Part shown: positions 33,087-41,392 of the stretch, piece after piece
How the letters are laid out: every line of letters starts with the position of its first letter
Numbering within the stretch: position 1 is the stretch's first letter
NCBI RefSeq assembly: GCF_003149455.1
Contig: NZ_QFFK01000003.1
Span: 372,001 to 436,000, forward strand
Reading direction: 5' to 3'
Source: Chitinophaga deserti
GTDB taxonomy: Bacteria; Bacteroidota; Bacteroidia; Chitinophagales; Chitinophagaceae
DNA: 64,000 nucleotides
Notes under the pieces: model-generated
What the model was told of the DNA's origin: nothing
What the model saw: only the letters and a program-made list of their open reading frames with translations
The model's database searches: none
Made by a program: the position numbers and the translations under genes

Positions 33087-35441
33087 TTATTGTTCGTCGA
33101 AAACGGGGCCCAGTTCAGGACCTTCGTTCTGTTCTGACTGGGAAGGACGGGGCCCGCGGTCATTACGGTCTCCACGATCACCACGGTCGGGACGGTCGCC
33201 ACGATCACGACGATCGCCACGGTCTCCACCGCCACGGCGGTCTCCACGGTCACCACCACGATCACGACGATCTCCGCGGTCACCACGATCGCCACGTTCT
33301 TCACGTTCGGGGCGTTCTACATAACCTTCGGGTTTCGGCATGAGCACACGGCGGCTCAGTTTGAACTTACCGGTTTTAGGATCGGTGCCTACCAGTTTCA
33401 CTTTCACTTTATCGCCTTCGCTCAGCACGCCGTCCATTGTCTCAAGACGTTTCCAGGAAACTTCAGAGATGTGGAGCAGGCCTTGTTTGCCGGGGAGGAA
33501 TTCAACGAATGCGCCGTAAGGCATTACGCTTTTTACTACGGATTCGTATTCTTCACCAACTTCGGGCTGGGAAACGATGCCTTTCACCCATGCAACTGCC
33601 TTATCGAGGTTTTCTTTCTGCGTAGCGAAGATGGAAACTTCACCATGCTGGTTAACTTCTTCAATATTGATGGTAGTGCCGGTTTCGCGCTGGATTTCCT
33701 GAATCACTTTACCGCCGGGTCCGATAACGGCACCGATGAATTCGCGGTCGATGATCAGTTTCTCCATACGTGGAGCATGCGGTTTCGGTTCAGGACGTGC
33801 AGTTTCGATGGTGTTGTACATGCCATCGAGGATGTGCAGGCGGCCCTGGCGGGCTTGTGCAAGCGCAGCGCGCATAACATCCATGCTGAGGCCGTCTACC
33901 TTAATGTCCATCTGCACACCGCAGATACCATCGCGGGTACCGGTTACTTTGAAGTCCATGTCGCCGAGGTGATCTTCGTCGCCGAGGATGTCGCTCAGTA
34001 CGGCCCATTTGCCATCGGAAGCGCGGGAGATGAGGCCCATTGCGATACCGGATACGTGTTTGGGGATGGGAACACCAGCGTCCATGAGGGCGAGGGAACC
34101 AGCGCAAACAGTAGCCATGGAAGAGGAACCGTTGGATTCGAGGATATCGGAAACTACACGCACGGTGTAAGCGTAATCGCTGCCGGGCATCATGATCCGG
34201 AGGGATCTCATTGCCAGGTTACCGTGGCCCACTTCGCGACGGCCGGGGCCGCGCATCATTTTCACTTCTCCTGTAGAGAAGGGAGGGAAGTTGTAGTGGA
34301 GGATAAATTTAACGTAGTTGGAAACGGCGGCGGATTCTACCAGCAGTTCGTCATCGGGCGTGCCGAGGGTAACGGTGGTGAGGGATTGCGTTTCGCCGCG
34401 GGTGAACAGTGCGGAGCCGTGAGGGCTGGGCAGCAGGTCTACTTCCATGGCGAGGGGGCGAACCTGATCGAGTACACGGCCGTCGAGACGGACAGACTGA
34501 TCGAGGATCATGTTACGCACCACTTCTTTTTCCAGTTTGTGGAAGTATTTACCTACGAGCGGGGCGTCTTCTTCAGGGAGTTCGCCGAGGTGCTCTTTCA
34601 GTTCTTCTTCTATTTTGCTGAAAGCTTCGCTGCGTTGGTGTTTACCGAGGGCAGATTTAGAAACTTCGAGGATTTTGCCGGAAGCAAAGGCATCGATTTT
34701 CGCTTTCAGTTCTTCGTTGGCGTAAGGCAGGTTGAAGGTGCGCTTGGCGGGGTTACCGATAAGACCGCGGAGTTCTTCCTGGGCTTTTACCTGGATGCGG
34801 ATGGCGTCGTGTGCAAGTTCGATGGCCTTTACCAGGTCTTCTTCCTGACACTCTTTGGATTCGCCTTCCACCATCATGATATTTTTCTCTGTAGCGGCAA
34901 CGATGAAGTCCATATCGGCTTCAGCGAGCTGTGTACGGGAGGGATTGATGATGAATTCACCATTTACACGGGCGATACGCACTTCGGAGATGATCTCCTG
35001 GATGGGAACGTCGGAAACGGCGAGAGCTGCAGACGCTGCCAGTGCGGCAAGAGCGTCGGGCATTACTTCTTTATCAGAAGAGATGAGGGTTACCAGCACC
35101 TGAACATCGCAAAGGTAGTCATCGGGGAACAGGGGGCGCAGGGCACGGTCGATGAGTCGGGAAACAAGCACTTCAGAATCGCTCAGCTTGCCTTCACGTT
35201 TGAAGAAGGAACCGGGGATACGACCTGCAGATGCAAATTTCTCCTGATAGTCTACGGTGAGGGGAAAGAAAGATTGCCCGGCTTTGGGCTCTTTATTGGC
35301 CACCACCGTAGCCAGCAGAATACAGTCTCCGCAGCGAACGGTCACGGCTCCATCGGCCTGGCGGGCCATCTTGCCGGTCTCGATCGTCACTTCGCGACCT
35401 CCGCCTATATCAAATTTAACCGAAGTAGGTGTGAGATTCAT
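33087..35441 (-). CDS. pnp: Polyribonucleotide nucleotidyltransferase (PNPase)
   Basis: 784 residues from ATG 35441. Two RNase PH-like cores (SFFPLTVDYQEKFASAGRIPGSFF in pieces; FPPFSTGEVKMMRGPGRREVGHGNLA in pieces), a KH domain (REFIGAVIGPGGKVIQEIQ) and an S1 domain (YGAFVEFLPGKQGLLHISEV). The last 69 residues form an extra tail dominated by GDR/RGD repeats (residues 716-764), then an acidic end. The enzyme degrades RNA phosphorolytically and is in the RNA degradosome. Upstream rpsO is in the same direction but separated by a terminator. Confidence 0.96.
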   Translation of the reverse strand: MNLTPTSVKFDIGGGREVTIETGKMARQADGAVTVRCGDCILLATVVANKEPKAGQSFFPLTVDYQEKFASAGRIPGSFFKREGKLSDSEVLVSRLIDRALRPLFPDDYLCDVQVLVTLISSDKEVMPDALAALAASAALAVSDVPIQEIISEVRIARVNGEFIINPSRTQLAEADMDFIVAATEKNIMMVEGESKECQEEDLVKAIELAHDAIRIQVKAQEELRGLIGNPAKRTFNLPYANEELKAKIDAFASGKILEVSKSALGKHQRSEAFSKIEEELKEHLGELPEEDAPLVGKYFHKLEKEVVRNMILDQSVRLDGRVLDQVRPLAMEVDLLPSPHGSALFTRGETQSLTTVTLGTPDDELLVESAAVSNYVKFILHYNFPPFSTGEVKMMRGPGRREVGHGNLAMRSLRIMMPGSDYAYTVRVVSDILESNGSSSMATVCAGSLALMDAGVPIPKHVSGIAMGLISRASDGKWAVLSDILGDEDHLGDMDFKVTGTRDGICGVQMDIKVDGLSMDVMRAALAQARQGRLHILDGMYNTIETARPEPKPHAPRMEKLIIDREFIGAVIGPGGKVIQEIQRETGTTINIEEVNQHGEVSIFATQKENLDKAVAWVKGIVSQPEVGEEYESVVKSVMPYGAFVEFLPGKQGLLHISEVSWKRLETMDGVLSEGDKVKVKLVGTDPKTGKFKLSRRVLMPKPEGYVERPEREERGDRGDRGDRRDRGGDRGDRRGGGDRGDRRDRGDRPDRGDRGDRNDRGPRPSQSEQNEGPELGPVFDEQ

Positions 35442-35472
35442 ACTTGTGTGAGGATTAATAAGGTACACATAC

Positions 35473-35508
35473 AAAAAAACTATTCCCAACCAGAATAGTT
35501 GGGAATAG
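35473..35508 (-). terminator. Intrinsic terminator between rpsO and pnp
   Basis: CTATTCCCAAC and GTTGGGAATAG form an 11-bp stem, followed on the minus strand by T7. It is the natural end of the rpsO transcript; partial readthrough into pnp is likely (known from E. coli). Confidence 0.88.
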
Positions 35509-35527
35509 CGCTATCAATAAATTCGGA

Positions 35528-35800
35528 TTATTTTCTGATACCTAACTTCTCAATGAGGGCGCGGTAGCCGCTGAGGTTGGTTTTAGACAGGTAAGAGAGC
35601 AAACGCTTTCTCTGACCTACCATCTTCATCAGGCCGCGGTGAGTGGAGAAGTCTTTTTTATTTTGCTTCAGGTGAGCGGAAATGCTGTTGATACGCTCAG
35701 TTACAAGGGCGATTTGCGCTTCCACAGAGCCGGTGTTCTTTTCGCTACCACCGAATTCCTTGAAAATATTTGCTTTCTTTTCTAAAGTTAAGTAAGACAT
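35528..35800 (-). CDS. rpsO: 30S ribosomal protein S15
   Basis: 90 residues, normal length. Recognisable by NTGSVEAQIALVTERINSI, KDFSTHRGLMKMVGQRKRLLSYL and the final LIEKLGIRK. A central rRNA-binding protein of the small subunit. The gene pair rpsO-pnp is a classical arrangement. Confidence 0.97.
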   Translation of the reverse strand: MSYLTLEKKANIFKEFGGSEKNTGSVEAQIALVTERINSISAHLKQNKKDFSTHRGLMKMVGQRKRLLSYLSKTNLSGYRALIEKLGIRK

Positions 35801-35839
35801 CTTTGATAAAATAAATTATTACTCGCTATTTTTCCGGTG

Positions 35840-35871
35840 CAAAGGTAAGAAGTAATATGGCAAGTTCCAAA
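35840..35871 (-). promoter_or_regulatory. Promoter of rpsO
   Basis: On the minus strand TTTG (35868-35871) and TACCTTTG (35840-35847) are 20 bp apart. Confidence 0.65.
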
Positions 35872-35913
35872 TAGAATTATTAGGAACACCTTTACTGATA
35901 ACCAATGTTTTAT

Positions 35914-36606
35914 CTATACAAAATTTACTGCTGCATTGTCAGTAACCTGACCGTTTTCCGTACGCAGTACCCGCGACGGAAACTTCTGCAACACAATATA
36001 ATCATGCGTCGCCATTACGATCGTAGTTCCATCTTCCCGGCAAATGCGGAACAGCAACTGCATAATGCCGTCAGACGTTTCAGGATCCAGGTTACCAGTA
36101 GGCTCATCCGCCAGAATCAGCTTCGGCCCGTTCAGCAACGCACGGGCAATATCCACCCTTTGCTGCTCCCCGCCCGATAACTCATATGGCATTTTAAAAC
36201 CCTTCGTTGCCAAACCCACCTTCTCCAGCACATCCGCTATCTTATCCTCTATCTGCTTCTGATCAGCCCAACCCGTTGCCTTCAGGGCAAACTTCAGATT
36301 CTCATGCACCGTACGGTCTGTCAGCAACTGAAAATCCTGAAAAACCACCCCCAGGTTCCGGCGGAGGTAAGGCACCTTCTTCCAGTCCATCTTCGTTAAA
36401 TCAAACCCCGCCACCTGGCCACTCCCCTCACGCAACGGCAAATCGCCATACAACGTCTTGAGCAGGCTCGACTTCCCCGTGCCCGTTTTCCCGATCAGAT
36501 AAACAAATTCGCCCTTGTTGATCGAAATGTTCACATCGGACAGGATCAGAGAACTCCCCTGGTAAATATTCGCATTCGTCAGCTGTACTATCGGTTGATC
36601 GGCCAT
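35914..36606 (-). CDS. ftsE: FtsE-like cell-division ATP-binding protein
   Basis: 230 residues. Walker A GKTGTGKSS, signature LSGGEQQRVDIARALL, Walker B LILADEPTGNLDPE, H-loop MATHD. The protein matches the FtsE type by length and sequence. FtsE works with the membrane protein FtsX at the divisome, but ftsX is not adjacent here. Divergent from the blaI-type regulator gene. Alternatively a lipoprotein-export-like ABC (LolD) ATPase, less likely. Confidence 0.85.
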   Translation of the reverse strand: MADQPIVQLTNANIYQGSSLILSDVNISINKGEFVYLIGKTGTGKSSLLKTLYGDLPLREGSGQVAGFDLTKMDWKKVPYLRRNLGVVFQDFQLLTDRTVHENLKFALKATGWADQKQIEDKIADVLEKVGLATKGFKMPYELSGGEQQRVDIARALLNGPKLILADEPTGNLDPETSDGIMQLLFRICREDGTTIVMATHDYIVLQKFPSRVLRTENGQVTDNAAVNFV

Positions 36607-36678
36607 TAATTTCCTGTTTTAAAATCCAAAAATAATTAAATCCTTGTCAATGACCCACATCCCTTATTAACTATAAAT

Positions 36679-36713
36679 TTAGTTTGTAAACTAAGAAAAT
36701 AGTTCTACATTCG
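36679..36713 (+). promoter_or_regulatory. Promoter and operator of the blaI-type operon
   Basis: TTTG (36683-36686) and TACATTCG (36706-36713) are 19 bp apart. The perfect dyad TTAGTTT-GT-AAACTAA (36679-36694) covers the upstream promoter element, so binding there should block RNA polymerase. The downstream leader to 36871 is about 150 bp and has no gene. Confidence 0.65.
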
Positions 36714-36870
36714 TAAAAGCATAGAGCAACTACCAGAAATTGAGACGACCAAACTAAGACCAGACAAGGAATCAGGGACATTCACAGCTACTTTTTAAAC
36801 CCTGGAGGCGGGACAGGGAAACAACCAAAATACATAGACAGCGCACCCCGCCAAATAAAACAGCGATACA

Positions 36871-37242
36871 ATGAAAACACTGACAAAAGCGGAAGAACAG
36901 ATTATGCAGGCCCTCTGGGCACTGGGCCCTTCTTTCGTGAAAGACATTATTACCGTGCTGCCGGAGCCGCAGCCGCATTACAACACTGTTTCCACACTCG
37001 TGAAGATCCTGGTCGATAAAGGATTTGTAGACTACAAGGCCTTTGGCAAAAGCCACCAGTATCATGCGCTTATTACTAAGGATGAATACAGCAGCCGCAC
37101 CGTTAAAAATCTTGTAAAAGGCTATTTCGACGGCTCGTTCTCCAACCTCGTTTCGTTTTTCGTGAAGGAAAAAGACATGTCTGTTAACGACCTCGAGCAC
37201 CTGCTGGAGGAAATCCGCAAATCCAAAAACAAGGAATCATGA
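36871..37242 (+). CDS. BlaI/MecI/CopY family transcriptional repressor
   Basis: 123 residues. Winged-helix N-terminal domain with LTKAEEQIMQALWALGPSFVKDII, PHYNTVSTLVKILVDKGFVDYK and the HQYHALITKDEYS segment; a helical dimerisation tail follows. The family represses genes and is inactivated by cleavage by a partner M56 protease. The next gene encodes that type of partner and overlaps the stop codon by 4 bases (ATGA). The operator-like dyad upstream fits autorepression. The true inducing signal is unknown. Confidence 0.93.
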   Translation: MKTLTKAEEQIMQALWALGPSFVKDIITVLPEPQPHYNTVSTLVKILVDKGFVDYKAFGKSHQYHALITKDEYSSRTVKNLVKGYFDGSFSNLVSFFVKEKDMSVNDLEHLLEEIRKSKNKES

Positions 37243-38546
37243 GCCCGATCCTCATTTATCTCCTGAAAGCTGCCGTATGCTCCGGCATACTGTTCGCTTA
37301 CTACTGCGTGGCGCTCCGTAACCAGCGCCAGCACCGTTGGAACAGGGTATACCTGCTGGGCCTTACCGGTGTCAGTCTTTTATTACCCCTGCTGCGCATC
37401 CCCCTGCCGGGAGGCACGCCTGACTCTGCTGCGCTGTTCAGTTATTCCGCCGCAACCTTTGAAGTCAGCAACAATACCCCGGGCTCAGGCTTCACTGCTT
37501 TGCAATGGGCTTACGTTGCATATGCGGCCATAGCTATCCTGCTGCTGGTACGTTTCGGATATGCCATCTGGCAGCTGCGCCGCCTCATCCACGGAGGCCG
37601 AATGCAGGAAGGACCTAATTACCGCCTCGTTCTCCACCCTTCCGTTCCATCGCCCTTCAGCTTTTTCCGTTTCATATTCTGGAACCCCGGCACAGAGCAA
37701 CATTCCCCGGAAAGCCGGCATATGCTCCAGCATGAGCAGGTGCATGTGCGCAAAGGCCACAGCTGGGATACCCTTTTCATGGAACTGGTAACGGCCATCT
37801 GCTGGGTAAACCCGTTCTTTCATTTTGTAAAAAAGGAACTGTCGGTAGTTCATGAGTTTGAAGCCGATGAGGTGCCGGCTGGCAACGGCCAGTCTGCCGA
37901 ATATGCTGAAAACCTCCTGCGCCAGGCTCTCCACGCTCCTTCCGCCCATTTATTCATTCACCATTTTTCCCAACCTCCTGTAAAACGCAGAATCATGATG
38001 CTCACCCGCAACACCCGTACCCGTTATGCCGCCGCACGCAAGCTGATGGCGCTCCCCCTCGCAGCCGGGCTCCTCTTCGCAGTTTCCTGTGTTCAAAAAG
38101 ATGAAGCCAACATCACCGCACAGGAAAAGCAGGTCCTGAACACCCCCAGCAACGTAATTTTCACGGAGGTAGAGCAACCGCCCACCTTCGCTGGTGGCAG
38201 TACCGCCATGAACAAATACCTGTCAGAAAGCATCAAATACCCTGAAGATGCCGTTGAGAATGGCGTTTCCGGCACCATCTTCGTAACATTCATTGTCCGT
38301 GCTGATGGCAGCATCGATGAAGTAAAGACGGTTGGCGACAAAATAGGCTCCGGACTTGAAGAAGAATCCATCCGGGTGGTGCGTGAAATGCCCAAATGGA
38401 AACCCGGCGTGCAGAATGGCAGAAAAGTGGATGTATTGTTCAACATCCCCATCCGCTATACGCTGCAGGAGGATGAAACCAGCAAAACCACCTCTTTCTG
38501 GCCCGTTGAGCAATCTTACTGGCCCGGCAAAAACAAGGAATGTTAA
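37239..38546 (+). CDS. M56 (BlaR1-like) membrane metalloprotease with TonB C-terminal domain
   Basis: 435 residues. Membrane helices near residues 3-20, 37-57 and 88-108. The M56 zinc motif HEQVH is at 165-169 with the downstream glutamate in HEFEADE (206-211). After another hydrophobic segment (about 268-285) comes an external TonB C-terminal-type domain (about 312-415: PPTFAGGSTAMNKYLSES, YPEDAVENGVSGTIFV, PKWKPGVQNGRKVDVLFNIPI). In BlaR1 the external domain senses beta-lactam; here a TonB domain takes that place, so the signal is unknown. It probably cleaves the BlaI-type repressor. Confidence 0.93.
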   Translation: MSPILIYLLKAAVCSGILFAYYCVALRNQRQHRWNRVYLLGLTGVSLLLPLLRIPLPGGTPDSAALFSYSAATFEVSNNTPGSGFTALQWAYVAYAAIAILLLVRFGYAIWQLRRLIHGGRMQEGPNYRLVLHPSVPSPFSFFRFIFWNPGTEQHSPESRHMLQHEQVHVRKGHSWDTLFMELVTAICWVNPFFHFVKKELSVVHEFEADEVPAGNGQSAEYAENLLRQALHAPSAHLFIHHFSQPPVKRRIMMLTRNTRTRYAAARKLMALPLAAGLLFAVSCVQKDEANITAQEKQVLNTPSNVIFTEVEQPPTFAGGSTAMNKYLSESIKYPEDAVENGVSGTIFVTFIVRADGSIDEVKTVGDKIGSGLEEESIRVVREMPKWKPGVQNGRKVDVLFNIPIRYTLQEDETSKTTSFWPVEQSYWPGKNKEC

Positions 38547-38569
38547 CCTGATTTCACTTCATATTCCCC

Positions 38570-38597
38570 GGCGCCGCAGCAATGCGGCGCCTTTTTT
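38570..38597 (+). terminator. Terminator after the M56 gene
   Basis: GGCGCCGC and GCGGCGCC form a perfect 8-bp stem with T6 after it. Confidence 0.88.
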
Positions 38598-38674
38598 ATG
38601 CCCGGCAGCCATTACCGGGAAGCCCCCCCTTTACTCCGGCCTAACTGCAGAACAACTCCCTGTTTTAATAAGAG

Positions 38675-38792
38675 ATAAGCCGCCCTTAAGCCGCCTATAA
38701 GCCGCCCATATCCCGCCCATAAGCCGCCCCTATATAGAGGCGGCTTATCTACGGCTTATCCCCGGGATATATCCGGGTTTAGGGCGGGTTAG
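38675..38792. repeat. Symmetric 11-bp-period inverted repeat array
   Basis: Left half: five contiguous 11-bp units (ATAAGCCGCCC, TTAAGCCGCCT, ATAAGCCGCCC, ATATCCCGCCC, ATAAGCCGCCC) at 38675-38729. Centre: the 8-bp palindrome CTATATAG at 38730-38737. Right half: five units in the opposite orientation (AGGCGGCTTAT, CTACGGCTTAT, CCCCGGGATAT, ATCCGGGTTTA, GGGCGGGTTAG) at 38738-38792. The total is 55 + 8 + 55 bp. The right half is more diverged. No gene is present here. Confidence 0.9.
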
Positions 38793-38888
38793 GTATTAGG
38801 CAGAATTACCTGAACCTGCCTCATAAGGGGCTTTTGTGCCATTATGGAAATGCTGAACAGGAGCATCTATTTTGAAAGCACATCCGTT

Positions 38889-39854
38889 ATGATGCACCGG
38901 TACCTCCCTATTGCCTGTATACTGATCACCTCCTCCTGTTTGCTACGGAGTAATTCAGCATCCTACATCCAAATACAATTGAGGAATACTGCTTCAAGGG
39001 AATATGCGCCAATTGCCTACGATGCCCCTCGTATGCCGGAAGCAGTGTATCCCGGCGGGCCCGATTCCCTCCGCGCCTTCTTCATCCGGCATTTCCGATA
39101 TCCGGCGGAAGCGATCAGGGAAAGTGCAGGCGGGAACGTTACGGTTAGCTTTTATCTGGATAAAAAAGGAAGCATTCATAACATGCGGGTTTGTAGTTGC
39201 CCCCATGACACCGGATTGGAAGACGAAGTGCTTCGTGTAAGCCGTAAAATGACTTTATGGGAAGCCCCTGTATTCGAAGGGTATGAATATGCTTCCGTGG
39301 TAAACATGGTAGTGTCAATTCCCTGTTATGTACAAAGCAGTGCGAAACAGACAGATCTCCCTCCTGATTATTTTCATGTAAGCTGGAGCACTTCTTCACA
39401 TATCCATAGCATTTTGTTGCCGCGCTCAAAAAGCCATTATTGCCCATCTATCATCAGTTTAGACACTCCTTTGGAAGACTCACTGGTTATTGCTGAGGAC
39501 TTTGAACCTATGGAAATCCCCAAAATCCCATACAGTGATATTATCTGCTGCTTTCCTCCAGAGCCCAGATTCCCTGGCGGCGAAGATTCTCTTCGCGCAT
39601 TTCTGCAGCAGCACATGAAATATCCGGAGGAAGCTTTGGCGCATGAAAAATCGGGCACTGTGTTTGTCCGGTTTACGATCTCAGAAACCGGACAAACGGA
39701 AGATCATAAAATCCTTAGCGCACCCATAGGTTTTGGATTGGAAGAAGAAGCGCTGCGTGTGGTGAGATTAATGCCCAATTGGATACCCGGTACATCAAAA
39801 GGCAAAGCGGAAAAAACGCTTTACACTTTACCCATCCGCTTCTCAATGGATTAG
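38889..39854 (+). CDS. Secreted protein or lipoprotein with two TonB C-terminal-type domains
   Basis: 321 residues from the ATG at 38889 (MMHRYLPIACILITSSC; an earlier ATG at 38844 adds 15 residues without features). A signal sequence with a possible lipid-attachment cysteine opens it. Two copies of a TonB C-terminal-like domain follow: YPGGPDSLRAFFIRHFRYPAEAIRE..., and FPGGEDSLRAFLQQHMKYPEEALAHEKSG..., each ending in LEDEVLRVSRKM- or LEEEALRVVRLM-type helices. The same domain ends the M56 protein just upstream, so the genes may be related by duplication. It is flanked by the 11-bp-period arrays. Function unknown. Confidence 0.75.
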   Translation: MMHRYLPIACILITSSCLLRSNSASYIQIQLRNTASREYAPIAYDAPRMPEAVYPGGPDSLRAFFIRHFRYPAEAIRESAGGNVTVSFYLDKKGSIHNMRVCSCPHDTGLEDEVLRVSRKMTLWEAPVFEGYEYASVVNMVVSIPCYVQSSAKQTDLPPDYFHVSWSTSSHIHSILLPRSKSHYCPSIISLDTPLEDSLVIAEDFEPMEIPKIPYSDIICCFPPEPRFPGGEDSLRAFLQQHMKYPEEALAHEKSGTVFVRFTISETGQTEDHKILSAPIGFGLEEEALRVVRLMPNWIPGTSKGKAEKTLYTLPIRFSMD

Positions 39855-39890
39855 CCTTGCAAATACAGTTTAAGCATTATTACGATAAGC

Positions 39891-39967
39891 TAAACCTGCT
39901 GCAATAGCGTTCTAATCGCGCTGTAATCGTACTGTACCAATACTGTACCAATACTGCATCTGTACTG
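39891..39967. repeat. Seven-unit tandem array with 11-bp period
   Basis: Contiguous units TAAACCTGCTG, CAATAGCGTTC, TAATCGCGCTG, TAATCGTACTG, TACCAATACTG, TACCAATACTG and CATCTGTACTG, each 11 bp. The ending CTG and a T at the start of most units are the conserved part. No gene covers it. Confidence 0.85.
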
Positions 39968-40061
39968 AGAACCCGCATATCCTTTGTGCAGCAATGAACA
40001 CAAAACAACAAGCATCAGGCATCCTGATTGAAAGGAAAGTCTCTTGCCCACAATACTTCAC

Positions 40062-40097
40062 AAAAAAAGCCGGCGGCCCATACGGACCGCCGGCTTC
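40062..40097 (-). terminator. Terminator after purM
   Basis: GCCGGCGGCCC and a near-complement ending CCGCCGGC form a stem; the minus strand then has T7. Confidence 0.8.
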
Positions 40098-40117
40098 TGC
40101 TGTATACTTCAATCTGG

Positions 40118-41326
40118 TTATTTGTATTCGAAAGTACCGTACTCGCTCTTCACGGTTACTTTTTTCTCCGGGCTTTCCTCTACCCTTCCTACAATCTTCG
40201 CTTCGATGTTGTAGGTCTGGCTGATGCGGATAATGTCTTCCGCAATTTCGCCGGGTACATACAGTTCCATACGGTGCCCCATGTTGAACACCTGGTACAT
40301 TTCTCTCCATTCGGTGCCAGACTGCTCACGGATGAGCTGGAACAGCGGAGGAACAGGGAACAGGTTATCCTTCACTACATGCAGGTTGTTGATGAAGTGC
40401 AGCACTTTGGTTTGCGCACCACCACTGCAATGCACCATACCATGTATCTGCGGGCGGAACTGTTCGAGGATGTGGCGGATCACAGGTGCATAGGTACGTG
40501 TGGGAGACAGTACCAGTTTACCGGCGGTGATTTGTCCCACACCCGGAATATCTACCATATCCGTCAATGCCTTTTTACCGGAAAACACCAGTTCCTGCGG
40601 AATGGCGGGGTCAAAGGATTCAGGGTATTTGGATGCTACGGTTTTATTGAAAACATCGTGACGCGCAGAAGTGAGGCCGTTGGAACCCATACCGCCGTTG
40701 TACTCGCGTTCGTAGGAAGCCTGACCCGAAGAGGCGAGCCCCACTATTACATCGCCGGCCTGAATGCGGTCGTTAGAGATCACATCAGCGCGTTTCATGC
40801 GTGCGGTAACGGTAGAATCTACGATGATGGTGCGCACCAGATCGCCCACGTCAGCAGTTTCGCCGCCGGTGCTGTAGATACCCATGCCATAAGAGCGGAG
40901 CTCTTCGAGGATTTCTTCCGTACCGTTGATTACAGCAGCGATTACTTCGCCGGGGATGAGGTTTTTATTGCGGCCGATGGTGGACGACAGTAGGATATTG
41001 TCTGTAGCGCCCACGCAGAGGAGATCATCCGTATTCATGATAATCGCGTCCTGCGCAATGCCGCGCCAAACGCTGAGGTCGCCCGTTTCTTTCCAGTAAG
41101 CGTATGCGAGGGAGGATTTGGTGCCCGCCCCGTCTGCATGCATGATATTGCACCACTCAGGGTCTCCCCCCAGCAGGTCGGGGATGATTTTGCAGAAGGC
41201 CTGGGGGAATAATCCCTTGTCGATATTGCGGATGGCGTTGTGCACATCCTCCTTGCCGGCGGAAACGCCTCTTTTGGCGTAAAGGTTCTGGTCCACGGTA
41301 GTGCTTTGTTTGCGATTAAGATGCAA
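40118..41326 (-). CDS. purM: Phosphoribosylformylglycinamidine cyclo-ligase (AIR synthetase)
   Basis: 402 residues, the slightly longer form usual in Bacteroidota. Recognisable by RGVSAGKEDVHNAIRNIDKG, HADGAGTKSSLAY, DAIIMNTDDLLCVGA, GMGIYSTGGETADVGD and VFNMGHRMELYVP. It makes AIR in purine synthesis. Start at 41326 matches the conserved N-terminus; no frame trouble. Divergent from ribF with a promoter between them. Confidence 0.94.
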   Translation of the reverse strand: MHLNRKQSTTVDQNLYAKRGVSAGKEDVHNAIRNIDKGLFPQAFCKIIPDLLGGDPEWCNIMHADGAGTKSSLAYAYWKETGDLSVWRGIAQDAIIMNTDDLLCVGATDNILLSSTIGRNKNLIPGEVIAAVINGTEEILEELRSYGMGIYSTGGETADVGDLVRTIIVDSTVTARMKRADVISNDRIQAGDVIVGLASSGQASYEREYNGGMGSNGLTSARHDVFNKTVASKYPESFDPAIPQELVFSGKKALTDMVDIPGVGQITAGKLVLSPTRTYAPVIRHILEQFRPQIHGMVHCSGGAQTKVLHFINNLHVVKDNLFPVPPLFQLIREQSGTEWREMYQVFNMGHRMELYVPGEIAEDIIRISQTYNIEAKIVGRVEESPEKKVTVKSEYGTFEYK

Positions 41327-41330
41327 AAGT

Positions 41331-41360
41331 ATTGTAATCCCGTCAAAACATTTAGATTTG
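41331..41360 (+). promoter_or_regulatory. Promoter of ribF
   Basis: ATTG (41331-41334) and TAGATTTG (41353-41360) are 18 bp apart, in the divergent region with purM. Confidence 0.6.
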
Positions 41361-41392
41361 CACGGCGTTTTTGCAAATATGATCGTTTAACC

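Noticed and set aside
33130-33310. Repeat block taken at first for a CRISPR-like array or satellite
   Set aside because: It is the coding DNA for the GDR-rich tail of PNPase, in frame, with no spacer-repeat structure.
39912-40310. 132-codon minus-strand frame covering the 11-bp array
   Set aside because: Crosses the purM terminator and the array, and overlaps the purM 3' end; low-complexity product.
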